DNA from: Agelas oroides
Taxonomy: Eukaryota; Porifera; Demospongiae; Agelasida; Agelasidae
Direction of reading: 5' to 3'
NCBI GenBank assembly: GCA_949130485.1
Contig: OX422187.1
Coordinates: 2,585,659-2,649,658 of the forward strand
Length of the DNA stretch: 64,000 nucleotides
Shown: piece after piece, positions 1 through 34,900 of the stretch
Position numbering within the stretch: position 1 is the first letter of the stretch
How the letters are laid out: every line of letters begins with the position of its first letter
The notes under the pieces: generated by a model
What the model saw: only the letters and a program-made list of their open reading frames with translations
The model's database searches: none
What the model was told of the DNA's origin: nothing
Translations under genes and position numbers: made by a program

Positions 1-440
1 AATTGTACAGAAATGTGAACTCTTCAATACTAACGAAATTGTATACCATGCACCTTGGTTTGCCCCCTGCTTGAATATTGCCATGTTGTGTGGGACCCAC
101 ATCTCCAAAAAGACATGCTGAAAAAAACTTGAGTCTGTACAAAGACTTGCATGCAAAATCAAAAATCCGCACCAAGAATTGGTCTGCATCTTACAGTGAC
201 CAACTTCATGCTCTTAACCCTCCTACCACTCATGATCGCAGACTATAAAATCCTCAAGATCCTTAATAACACTTTCACCTTCCCTGAAAACATAATCTGA
301 ACCTCAGGTCAAGGTTTCAAATCCACCCTTTGAACTTCTTAGAAACATTTATGTTAGAGCAAAATCTGGTCAATCCAAAATGCTGCACAGAATTCTCTTG
401 GGGAATATTTAGACCAGGCTCAAAATAGGGATGGATAGAT
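1..440 (+). mobile_element. Decayed LINE 3' end (reverse-transcriptase C-terminal part), copy 1
   Basis: Nearly identical to 18119-18520. The better-preserved copy reads through a segment containing LYTTLVCPLLEYCHVVWD, typical of the thumb region after the reverse-transcriptase core of CR1/Jockey/L2-type LINEs. This copy has extra bases (for example a longer A run near 120) and stop codons, so it is dead. Only the 3' part is present. It lies upstream of HHIP-like copy A, as its twin lies just upstream of copy C, so it may have been part of the duplicated unit. Confidence 0.6.
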
Positions 441-576
441 TTTTATAAAATGTCTTATAACATGTTATTGGGAAGGAAATGGTTATTGCTAGCCATCATC
501 TGGTATCTTCTCCTATGAGATAGAGAAAAGAGATTGTCATGGTGGTTTTGCAAGTGTATATGTGGTTGTGTACCAT

Positions 577-802
577 GTTATGGATGGTTATGGATGGTTA
601 TATGTGGTTATATGTGGTTGTGCATGGTTATAGGATGTTATAGATGGTTATATGTGGTTATAGATGGTTATAGGATGTTATAGATGGTTATACGTGGTTA
701 TAGGTGGTTATAGATGGTTATACGTGGTTATACGTGGTTATAGGATATTATAGATGGTTATATGTGGTTATAGGATGTTATAGATGGTTATAGATGGTTA
801 TA
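577..802. repeat. 30-bp minisatellite, block 1
   Basis: Tandem variants of a unit built from ATGGTTATACGTGG and TTATAGGATGTTATAG. The same repeat returns at 1203-1338, 2818-3205 and 3574-3725, so this is one array broken up by insertions. Confidence 0.85.
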
Positions 803-1200
803 GACCTTATGCATTTGACGTCATCATCTCACGTAAACAAACGTGAAACGGATAGTGGACGGAAATCCGGATACTACGCCGCCATTTTGAGTGGCAAAAA
901 TGACCGCGGTCTATGGAGCTTAAGTACAGCAAAGCAGTTTGCGAGCTCTTTTCTCACCAGCGCAGGAAGTGATTTTACATTAACACCGAGAATGTACAAG
1001 GCCTCAACAGGACCTAACGCTCACCGAAGCGAATAAGCTTACCTGCATGCCTCGTTGACGCAGCGAGCTCGCAAAGTGCTTCGCTGTACTTAAGCTCCAT
1101 AGACCGCGGTCTTCCTTGCCACTCAAAATGGCGGCGTAGTATCCGGATTCCGTCCACTGTCCGTTTCACGTTTAATTACGTGAGGTATTGCATAAGGTCT
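803..1200. mobile_element. Foldback / TIR element with ~140-bp inverted arms inside the minisatellite
   Basis: The left arm (about 803-945) and right arm (about 1060-1200) are inverted copies with a few mismatches. Both ends read GACCTTATGCA inward and are flanked by TA on each side, which fits a TA target-site duplication as made by Tc1/mariner-like elements. There is no transposase, so it is a non-autonomous MITE. It interrupts the 30-bp minisatellite. Confidence 0.75.
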
Positions 1201-1202
1201 AT

Positions 1203-1338
1203 ACGTGGTTATAGGATGTTATAGATGGTTATACGTGGTTATAGGTGGTTATAGATGGTTATACGTGGTTATACGTGGTTATAGGATATTATAGATGGTT
1301 ATACGTGGTTATAGGATGTTATAGATGGTTAGTATATG
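1203..1338. repeat. 30-bp minisatellite, block 2
   Basis: Continuation of block 1 after the foldback insertion, with the same ATGGTTATACGTGG units. Confidence 0.85.
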
Positions 1339-1339
1339 T

Positions 1340-1487
1340 AATAGCATGGTTTGCTGTGGTATTTGGGATTAATAGCACGAGTAATGCAGAAATAATTGTA
1401 CGAGGCGTAGCCGAGTACAATTTACTGCATTACGAGTGCTATTAATCCCAAATACCACAGCAAGCCATGCTATCACGTATTAATACT
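1340..1487. mobile_element. Foldback hairpin element with nested palindromic loop
   Basis: Arms of about 50 bp (from AATAGCATGG near 1341 to its complement ending near 1472) enclose a 35-nt loop. The loop is itself an imperfect inverted repeat, AATTGTACGAGG...GAGTACAATT. Confidence 0.7.
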
Positions 1488-1504
1488 AGTGAGATGATTC
1501 ATCA

Positions 1505-2096
1505 TCTTGGGGCGAGCCTGAGGGAGTAGCACACTGCTGGTTTACTAATTTGTCGTTGCACACAGCGCAGGGTTTGTCACTACCGTTAAGCCAAACTTGA
1601 TAACGCATAAGTAGCCAAGGACTTTACAAAGATGTCACATGCCAGTCATTTCTCCAGCCAGAGCAGCTAATGTGGCTACACACTCATGGACTAAGCTTCA
1701 CACTGAAATCGTGAGCTGAATTTCTGGCCTTTATGAGTCCCGTTTGTACATGGCCCTTACCTGAAGCGCCCTCAACTACCGTCAAATTATTTGTACCGCT
1801 TGTGAACGGCTGGCCGTTTATGGTCAGTAGAAGCACAAACCAGAAGTTGCCACGCGTGCTTCAACTTCAGTCGTCTTCGCTCCGGGTCGCCGACGCTGCA
1901 CTACGGCAGTAGCCCTCCATTGTGCGGGGTTTTCACATGCTTCATGCACGAGACGCGCGACGATCTTCGTGAAATATTGGAATGCGCTCATTTAAAATTT
2001 ACGGTATATGGCCGCGGGCAAACAAACAAACAAGCATACACACACACGTGCGCAATGCAGTCCTGCTAGTGTGGGGCTCGCTCAGGCTCGCCCCAA
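1505..2096. mobile_element. Putative 592-bp element bounded by TTGGGGCGAGCCTGAG inverted ends
   Basis: TTGGGGCGAGCCTGAG at 1505-1520 is matched by its exact complement at 2081-2096. A related end (GGGGCGAGCCTGAACGAGTAGC) plus a downstream AAGCTTCACACT stretch recurs near 35003-35140, so this is a dispersed repeat. No protein is recognisable inside. From 2097 to 2565 I see only non-coding sequence. Confidence 0.45.
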
Positions 2097-2565
2097 CTAT
2101 AGCTTTATAATCCACATTCAGCTGCCATCAAAACGGTCCCTAGAAGCCATGCACTGCTACTGAGCTTCCGTGACAAGACACTCGAAAGTTATTAGCCTCG
2201 TAACCAAGCTTTCTCACGCTAGCGTTTGCCGTCTGTAGCACCTAATAACCTTCGTGGTACCGCAAGCAGCAAACGCTGTGGCGATAAAACCCGAATATGA
2301 GGCTAAACACGCAAGCACAAGCCGAACGCGGCAACCATACAGCGCATGCCAACCCGTGCCGAGCTTCCGTAGTTTTGCAAACACACTCATCAGGGCCGTT
2401 TTCGCTACTGCCTATACTCTTCAACGTCGACACGACTTCTGAAACACTTTCGCTTGATAATTCTACTTTTCTGCTAACAGTAAAGCGCTGTTACAGCATG
2501 CAGCTATTCGCATTGTAGTCCGAAAAAGAGAGCTCCGCCTTCTGCTCCACCCAAATTTGAAAAAT

Positions 2566-2605
2566 CATAGATACTATACACTTCCGGAAGTGTATAGTAT
2601 CTATG
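2566..2605. repeat. Perfect 40-bp palindrome
   Basis: Both halves (2566-2585 and 2586-2605) are exact reverse complements with no spacer, centred on TTCC|GGAA. This may be the fused end of a foldback element. Confidence 0.85.
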
Positions 2606-2668
2606 GAAAAATTAACGGCTGCGTCCCCGCAGCGTTCCTGTAGCAACCACGTATGCGTCGCTTCGCAT

Positions 2669-2777
2669 TGACCAATCAGATTAGTATTACACTTTTTTGA
2701 TACTTTACTGTCAAAAAAGTGTAATACTAATCTGATTGGTCAATAAGTGTAGTATTTCAAAATAATACTACACTTTT
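2669..2777. mobile_element. Two adjacent hairpins, probable MITE
   Basis: Arms of about 34 bp beginning ATTGACCAATCAGATTAG flank a ~10-nt loop (2669-2743). A second hairpin follows directly, AAGTGTAGTATT / AATACTACACTT (2744-2777), and reuses the same AGTGTA-rich end. Confidence 0.75.
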
Positions 2778-2817
2778 TATATATGCATTTTATATTGTAG
2801 CTACACTAGCTATAGTA

Positions 2818-3205
2818 TTATAGATGGTTATACATGCTTATAGGATGTTATAGATGGTTATACGTGGTTATAGGATGTTATAGATGGTTATACATGGTTA
2901 TAGATGGTTATAGGATGTTATAGATGGTTATACGTGGTTATAGGATGTTATAGATGGTTATACGTGGTTATAGGATGTTATAGATGGTTATACGTGGTTA
3001 TAGGATGTTATAGATGGTTATACGTGGTTATAGGATGTTATAGATGGTTATACATGGTTATAGGATGTTATAGATGGTTATACGTGGTTATAGGATGTTA
3101 TAGATGGTTATACATGGTTATAGATGGTTATAGGATGTTATAGATGGTTATACGTGGTTATAGGATGTTATAGATGGTTATACGTGGTTATAGGATGTTA
3201 TGTTA
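2818..3205. repeat. 30-bp minisatellite, block 3 (longest block)
   Basis: About 13 tandem copies of the unit seen at 577-802, with open frames that only reflect the repeat. Confidence 0.9.
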
Positions 3206-3207
3206 TA

Positions 3208-3320
3208 GATAAACCACAGTAGACAGGGATTTATGGTCCATAAACCACCCGAGCCCAAGGGCGCAGCCCGAGGGCAAGGGTTGTTTATGGACCATAAATC
3301 CCTGTCTACTGTGGTTTATC
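3208..3320. mobile_element. Foldback element, 38-bp perfect arms
   Basis: Arms 3208-3245 and 3283-3320 are exact inverted copies starting GATAAACCACAG. The 37-nt GC-rich loop contains a smaller imperfect hairpin. It sits at the edge of the minisatellite. Confidence 0.8.
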
Positions 3321-3573
3321 TGTTATATTCTCCACTCTGATTGGTCCTTGTTGTTATTAGTAAATACACATGGTAGTTTTCACTGTAAACAAGGTATGTT
3401 ATTAGTAAACATGTAAAGTAATTTACACTCTAAACAAGGTAGCTTATAGGAAACATCATTTTACAACTTCCTGTGGTATATGGAACAGAATCTACAGAAT
3501 CTACAACTTCCTGTCAGTATATGGAAAATAATACCCACCTGTTACCACAGAAACAAGGGTGAAGTGGAGTATA

Positions 3574-3725
3574 TAGATGGTTATACGTGGTTATAGGATG
3601 TTATAGATGGTTATACGTGGTTATAGGATGTTATAGATGGTTATACATGGTTATAGGATGTTATAGATGGTTATACATGGTTATAGGATGTTATAGATGG
3701 TTATAGGTGGTTATGGATGGTTATA
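3574..3725. repeat. 30-bp minisatellite, block 4
   Basis: Last block of the interrupted array. Nothing coding was found between here and the HHIP-like start at 4313, which is the 5' flank of copy A. Confidence 0.85.
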
Positions 3726-4312
3726 TGTGTGTATATAGAGTGTTTTATGAGGTGGAATGAGGCTACTTCCTGAAAAGACAGAAATCTTGTAAAGGAGCCA
3801 ATTTTTGGATTACCAGTACAGAGGCAAACTATCAACATGCCTCGACTATTACTCACCTTTTTAACTTGGACGGGATGAAGATGGTCAGCCAAGAGCGCTG
3901 CACACTGAGACCTGTCAACCATGGCTGGATTGATCTTCAGCAGCCTAGATCAGAGGAGGGTGGAGAACGATGCAAGACAAGAGCATGTAGGTAGGGTACA
4001 GACAGCCCCACGATTAATCTCAGCTACAAAACAGTTCTCAATGATGTAGTCGGTGGCTCCAACCTTACTTTTCATAAGTGCTCACGGGCCCCCATCCCTT
4101 AGAAAAAAATCTCGTGGCTGCCAGCAGTTTTCTGTAGAGAAGATCACCTGCAGCCATATGAACCATGCATGCAAAGTCCTAGACTTTTGTAAATACGTCA
4201 CTCCTTCTCCAGTTACAGTTCAAAGTTCAAGTGGACACACCCCCTCATAAACACAACCATAGATGGATCGGCTGGCCAGGGTCGTCAAGTAGTCAGACTC
4301 TCACTCGTCAAG

Positions 4313-6770
<2,458 letters not shown>

Positions 6771-6906
6771 AGACGAAATATTGTTTCTCTCCAGGGAGCT
6801 GCATGTTCAGCTGTTTTTTTTTTTTTAAATGTATTTTGTCTTTGTTGAAAGAATGTATTTTGTATTTTCTTTTTATGAGCAACTTTCATGTGTACCTTGT
6901 CAATGT

Positions 6907-6976
6907 CTAGCCTCGTTCCCAGGCTCTCCCCTCGCCTTTTCGTCAGGGCGAGGGGAGAGCCTGGGAACGAGGCTAG
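6907..6976. mobile_element. Perfect palindromic MITE of the CCTCGTTCCCAGG family
   Basis: Exact 30-bp arms 6907-6936 and 6947-6976 (CTAGCCTCGTTCCCAGGCTC...) around a 10-nt loop. It is the cleanest member of a family seen about twenty times in the window. Confidence 0.9.
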
Positions 6977-7246
6977 TCACTGTCTGGTGGCGTACCCAAA
7001 CCTGGGCTGCCGGTCACATGTGGATCCAGGCAACCACTCCACTGCACACTCAATTCAGCTCATAGACTAGTGACCGTCGTCCATACTACTCAGCTAGCAT
7101 AATGTAGCCACTTTGCCAGGTTTTAACAGCAGCATTGAACAGTAAAGTATTCCTGCCTACACCCACATCAACGAAACTGACAGACTGTGTCAGACATTAG
7201 GCACTCTGAGTGCGATTCGGGACAATACATAGTCCAAATTGTCACC

Positions 7247-7289
7247 TAGCCTCATTCCCAGGCTCTCTCCTCCCCTGGGAACGAGGCTA
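7247..7289. mobile_element. Short CCTCGTTCCCAGG-family hairpin
   Basis: TAGCCTCATTCCCAGG faces CCTGGGAACGAGGCTA with about 10 bases between, a minimal copy of the family. Confidence 0.8.
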
Positions 7290-9099
7290 CTTGTCACTCA
7301 TGTCGAGAGACGTGCCCTTTGGTGCCGTACCTAGGTAACTTGGGTCTCCTGGCTACACCACTGTCAAGGTCAATGCTGCATGACTGTGAAGTCTTCAGTT
7401 CCCAAGTCCCCACCCAGCCTTTCATGACTTACAATACAAGTAGAAAGATGTCCTGGTCTTGCCATCCATGACCAGGCTGTAGTCTACATGGCAAGGCCGA
7501 ACACTTTCGACTGCTCACAGTTTACTAGTTGTGGAAACAAGACAATATGTACATATCTAGTAGGACTGCATGGAGCTACAAGTGAAGTGGAACCAGTCAA
7601 TCAAATCCTCATGTCTGATTATTTTTTATTTGGTTTGGACAAAAATTATCTGGGCAAAAAGAGGTGATATATTGACATTGTTTTATGCTGCTACATCACA
7701 GGCGAGAGCTTCCTGTCCGATGCAGAAGAAACGTCAAAACAGTTTCTATTGGCTCTTGATGATGTCAACTGAACAACAGCCACTCCAGAAACTCATGCCA
7801 ATCTATTTTTGTATTAGCATGTATGCAACTAAACCTGAGTAGTGATATCAAATTAATCATTTAATTAATCAAGCAGCCTACCAATGATTATGAAACATGC
7901 CTCAAACTACAGTGAATTATTTATATATAAATAAGAGGGCAAGGAAGTACATATTAGACAAGAAAGAAAAAATCATTAAGAGATGTAAGGATGGCATGCC
8001 AAAAAGTACACAAACAAGGGAGGATATAAAAGCCATGGTAAATATACAAAGCCTCATCCATCCCTACATGTTTTCACAATACTTTGCATATTGTGTGTCC
8101 GCGCCATCCCTACATAGAGAGTCTACCGACTCTCTGATATATAGAGAAAGAGATGCATGGTAGAGAAGTGTATAATTATTTGGAATCCATTCTGGATCTT
8201 CTTTACTGAGAATTTGCTTCATGCAAGAAACATCCTACACAATTTATGATGATACCAAGTCTTCCCCTGGAGCCCCTGTTAGTGTTTGCATCGTACTGGC
8301 AGCTGCTTCAGAAATGATGGCTTGTAGCTGAAATCAATGCTCACAACTGCATAACTAGACAGTGATTGAGGGGAGAATACATGGCTTTGACCAAAACCAG
8401 CTTCTCCCTCATGCTGGCTTTTCCCACCACTTCAACTGAGATCTCCTATTTATATCTAATCCCAGTCCTCCACCACAGCTATCATCTTTCACTACAATGA
8501 TATAGCTGTGTGTGTTGGAGGATTGGGAACGAGACTAATAGCTACCGTAGTCTCGCAAAAGAGCGCTCATGGGCAGAGCACCTTACAAGCCTGCCAAAGA
8601 GGGGGTGGGTGCTTTTTTAAGTGTTTCCACATTTAAGTTGATATGGTGTATACAAAAAGTGGTAATTCTCAAACTATAACTAAGTACGTACAACAGAGGA
8701 CAGACTGGTCTACCCCTGGCAACCCTCTTGGGGTAACCAGAGGACAGACTACATGAAGTATTCCCCCATACCCCTCTCGGGTAAGCAGAGGACAGACTAC
8801 ATGAAGAACAGACCAGTCTTCCCCTGGAACTCGGAATGTTGGACAGTGACTAGCCACACCTTACCAATGACCACTGCCCTGGGCTTGGCCATAACCCTAG
8901 CCAGGTACAACTTATACAAGTAATAATTGTGGACCTTGTTGATCTTGGCTTTCATGTCCACACTGGTTGCATACTTTTTGGCATGCCATCCCGACATAAT
9001 TATAGAGACTTTTGGCAGATGAATTTAATGATATGCACACATCTAAGGTGATGCCCCAATTCAGTTTGTGCTGTTTGAGAGCAGTCGGCCGGGTTAACC

Positions 9100-17970
<8,871 letters not shown>

Positions 17971-18089
17971 CATCATCATGTGCTCTTGCTCTAGTATAGC
18001 AAGTAGTACATATACTGCTTAAATTTTGTGTAGCCACAGTATGTATATAGTTCTTGTTCCTCTATAGCGAAATTGCCTCGGTATTACTA

Positions 18090-18525
18090 AATGTATGGTT
18101 ATATCCAAAAGCATCCTACAGGAATTGTACAGAAATGTGAACTCTTCAATACTAACGAAATTGTATACCACCTTGGTTTGCCCCCTGCTTGAATATTGCC
18201 ATGTTGTGTGGGACCCACATCTCCAAAAAGACATACTGAAAAACTTGAGTCTGTACAAAGACTTGCATGCAAAATCAAAAATCTGCACCAAGAATTGGTC
18301 TGCATCTTACAGTGACCAACTTCATGCTCTTAACCCTCCTACCACTCATGATCGCAAACTATAAAATCCTCAAGATCCTTAACAACACTTTCACCTTCCC
18401 TGAAAACATAATCTGAACCTCAGGTCAAGGTTTCAAATCCACCCTTTGAACTTCTTAGAAACATTTATGTTAGAGCAAAATCTGGTCAACCCAAAATGCT
18501 GCACAGAATTCTCTTGAGGAATACT
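18090..18525 (+). mobile_element. Decayed LINE 3' end, copy 2
   Basis: Matches 1-420 almost base for base. An open stretch at 18095-18364 encodes LYTTLVCPLLEYCHVVWD plus a region typical of the C-terminal part of non-LTR reverse transcriptases. The frame breaks afterwards, so it is dead. It ends about 220 bp before HHIP-like copy C. The region 18526-18761 is the promoter flank of copy C and has a run of ten G at about 18641-18650. Confidence 0.65.
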
Positions 18526-18761
18526 GTGACACCTAGCGCTCCAGAGAGCCACTTTCTGGCGCCTAAGACTGTTCCTGGTGCAATCTTTCTGCAGACAAAT
18601 AAGCTTGCAAGGAAGGGGGAAACCCATATTTCAAGCGGAGGGGGGGGGGGATATTCGTTCCGGGGGCGAGAATGTTTCGGGTGCAATTATTACGCGCAGC
18701 ACCTTGCTCGTAGCAAGTTGGGTGTGGCTAGTGAAGCCATAATAGTGTGGGGGAGAGGAAG

Positions 18762-22943
<4,182 letters not shown>

Positions 22944-24731
22944 GAACAGTTATCGTGCAACTTTTATTGTCATTCATTTGTTTATCATAAGCACTCATTT
23001 TGTAACGCTTTCCAATGTATGAACAATCAAGGAACCACATCTCCCTGAAAAAAGGGCAGGCCTAAATGTTATGCAAAGTCACCCACTGCGTAGGGTGTAT
23101 TTTGGCCAATACCAGGCTTCACACCTGTTTTGATGATGCTTTTTTTCTCGCCCATTATGCTATTCTCTTATGTTCAAGGATACAGCCATTATGCTCAAAA
23201 CATCACCTATGCCCTTGAATCGTCGAACATTTTTAAAAAGATAGTAATCTAATTGTGTTTATTATATTAAATGCTTAGTCTGCTGTGCCAGGGGATGGCT
23301 GACAACAAAATTTAGGCTTTAGCTCAGTTAGAAATGTCACTTTTACAAAACCTCCACCACTCAATGATCATTTGTGTAGGATGGCAGCTCCACCAACTGT
23401 CTAACCTGCGGCTGTGTCCCCAATGTATTCATATTATGCTGGCACAATTCACTATGCTCAACTATCAAAATTATGCCAGTATAATGTACACAGCTTTATT
23501 CATCAGCTGTGCTGCATTGGGTGACCAGGAGATATGGAGACTGCTATCTCTGCTATCTCAGTTGGTTGGCCTTATCCATACAGCAGGTAGAAGCTCCTCA
23601 AACATGGGGTATCTTTGTGCATGCAGCTGTCTTTCGAAGATCGTTGCTACAATCTGAATGATCAGAATGGGTCATTTTTTAGACATAGCCATGCAGAAAG
23701 TAGTACGTTAGTCAAAATCAAAGCTAACAAATTGGTTGAAATTCTAGAGCCTTGTAATTCCCCCTCCAGCCCAGATTTCATGAGTTGCAGTGTGAGGAAC
23801 CAGGAAGAGGCTGTTATACTGTGATGTCCCTGTTCTCCTGCTATTGCTGCAGGTCACAAACCAGACTCGGAAGGGTCATGTAATACGAGATATACTCTTG
23901 TCTGCTATTTCTACACCTACGGCTGTCTGTTCAAAACAAAGGCAATATCGCTGCTACTGTTCAAGACTTCTGATAATGGTGCAACTGAGATAAATATGGT
24001 TATCTAATTCAAGACAAAGACAATATGGCTGCTACTGTTCTAAGCCACAGAGCCCGATTTTCATGCTTGTAAATGTAGTCATGTGCACCTTGTATATTGC
24101 AGACAAGAGCAGTTGCAGAAGTGTAAAAACACCGATTGGCTCTTGACCTAGGCTGTCCACTGTAAACCAAAGTAGCCATTTCAAAAAGCCAGTGTAATGT
24201 TTAGTGTTTCTTTGAAAATTGTACTGTAACACAGTATACAATTATTGGTACAGTACAATTGCATGCATCCAGAAAATTCTTTTCTGTTGGCTGGTGATGA
24301 TGTCTATTGAACACAAGAACACAAAGGTACGTTTTCTGAACAGTTTTTTTTAGTCTTCAAGTTTTTCTGTAATAAACTAGCTCTTAACTCTTGGTGTGTG
24401 TATGCACTGGCAGGTCAAGCCAGGAGCCCTGGGTTCGATTTCCAGCAACTGTCAGTCTGTCACTTTTACTCATCATGGTATCTGCTGAACATACTAACAC
24501 AAAAGAATTGTTTTGTGTTCTATTCTGACACTCTGATGAACAAACAGTACAAACAAGCTTCTACTAGTGCATGCATGTTGGGGAGACAATGGTGCAGTAA
24601 CTATAAGACCTGACTGGCACATGTACACACGGGAAATGTTTATCAAACTAGTGCAAAAGTTAGTGTTTTATTAGCTGCTCCAGAACGATGGCTTGTAGCT
24701 GAAGTCGGTACTCACAACTGCATAACCCTGA

Positions 24732-24988
24732 TGGTGAGAAATAGATTAGAGACACACATGTTGGTTAGCTCGGTGGTGAGAAACAGATTGAGAGACACAC
24801 ATGTTGGTTAGCTTGGTGGTGAGAAACAGATTGAGAGACAAACATGTTGGTTAGCTTGGTGGTGAGAAACAGATTGAGAGACAAACATGTTGGTTAGCTT
24901 GGTGGTGAGAAACAGATTGAGATACACACATGTTGGTTAGCTTGGTGGTGAGAAACAGATTGAGAGACACACATGTTGGTTAGCTCCC
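24732..24988. repeat. ~43-bp tandem repeat, six units
   Basis: Units begin TGGTGAGAAACAGATTGAGA and end ATGTTGGTTAGCTTGG, with few substitutions. Confidence 0.9.
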
Positions 24989-24999
24989 AGGCCCGTACA

Positions 25000-25240
25000 C
25001 TGCTACAATAAGACTGTGGAATTCCGCTGCAATTAATTGCATGCACAAACAGCTAAAACCAGGCCCTTTCTCCTCCTCCTCTGCTACAATAAGGCTGTGG
25101 AATTCTACTGCAATTAATTGCATGCGCAAACAGCTAAAACCAGGTCCTTTCTCCTCCTCCTCTGCTACAATAAGGCTGTGGAATTCCATTGCATTTAATT
25201 GCATGCGCAAACAGCTAAAACCAGGTCCTCCTCCTCCTCT
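25000..25240. repeat. 81-bp tandem repeat, three units
   Basis: Units start at 25000, 25081 and 25162 with CTGCTACAATAAGGCTGTGG and include AATTAATTGCATGC and TTTCTCCTCCTCCT. The array ends close to the BPI gene's stop codon. Confidence 0.9.
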
Positions 25241-25261
25241 GGAATGAGGCTGAATAGACTC

Positions 25262-34507
<9,246 letters not shown>

Positions 34508-34900
34508 CCGCTGATAGCTGTCTGCAAAAAGAACAAGAAATATGCAGGTTTGATAACAGCTGAGAAATCCAAGTAGTAGTAGTACATGTAGTAGCAAGTA
34601 CACAGTGACTAATTGAAGCTCTCCACCTGTCAGACAGACTCCCTAATCATCGGTGTCCCGTAATTAGGGCACGTGACGTATTGTTACGTAACATGGTTTT
34701 GTTAAACGTCACGTATAATTAGCCGGCATGGCATGTACATGTAGATAAGCTGCTTAGCTGGTGCATGAAGGCCAAATAATTGTCTGACGGCCTCTGCTAC
34801 AAAACGATTTATTCATTATTGTGAAACTTTGATTGATCACCCAGAAGGATACTTTGGAGTGAGCCATCGCTGACCTGGATCGACCCAGAGAAGGAGTATG
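34508..34900. promoter_or_regulatory. Upstream region of the BPI gene, possibly shared with the cyclase gene
   Basis: The minus-strand BPI start is at 34507. GGGCACGTGACGTATTG at 34668-34684, a palindromic GTTACGTAAC at 34683-34692 (PAR-bZIP/C/EBP type) and AACGTCACGT at 34705-34714 cluster within 50 bp. An ATG|GTACGT at 34898-34905 could be the first-exon end of the cyclase, whose exon 2 begins exactly at codon 2. That assignment is a guess. Confidence 0.4.

Larger units (their letters stand above)
6771..9099. other. Intergenic DNA between HHIP-like copies A and B
   Basis: No gene seen. It holds palindromic elements (6907-6976, 7247-7289). It also has a dispersed repeat with GATGGCATGCCAAAAAGTA at about 7985-8075, which is related to the large inverted repeat at 10719-11303. 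A CATCCCTACATAGAGAGTCT fragment near 8106 recurs near 13079. Near 8690-8830 there are short direct and inverted copies of CAGAGGACAGACTACATGAA. The last ~100 bases are the 5' flank of copy B. Confidence 0.6.
22944..25261. other. Intergenic region between HHIP-like C and the BPI/LBP gene
   Basis: No gene recognised. It contains imperfect direct copies of ACAATATGGCTGCTACTGTT (about 23950 and 24020). Two tandem arrays (24732-24988 and 25000-25240) lie next to the 3' end of the minus-strand BPI gene. GGTTCGATTTCC near 24432 is a tRNA box-B-like sequence without a tRNA around it. Confidence 0.6.

Noticed and set aside
2904-3143. Open frame of repeated YRWLYVVIGC units
   Set aside because: It is the translation of the 30-bp minisatellite; several frames are open for the same reason and there is no splice or start context.
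18747-18761. Upstream GTG start for HHIP-like copy C
   Set aside because: Nuclear genes rarely start at GTG. The ATG at 18762 begins a normal signal peptide and aligns with copies A and B.
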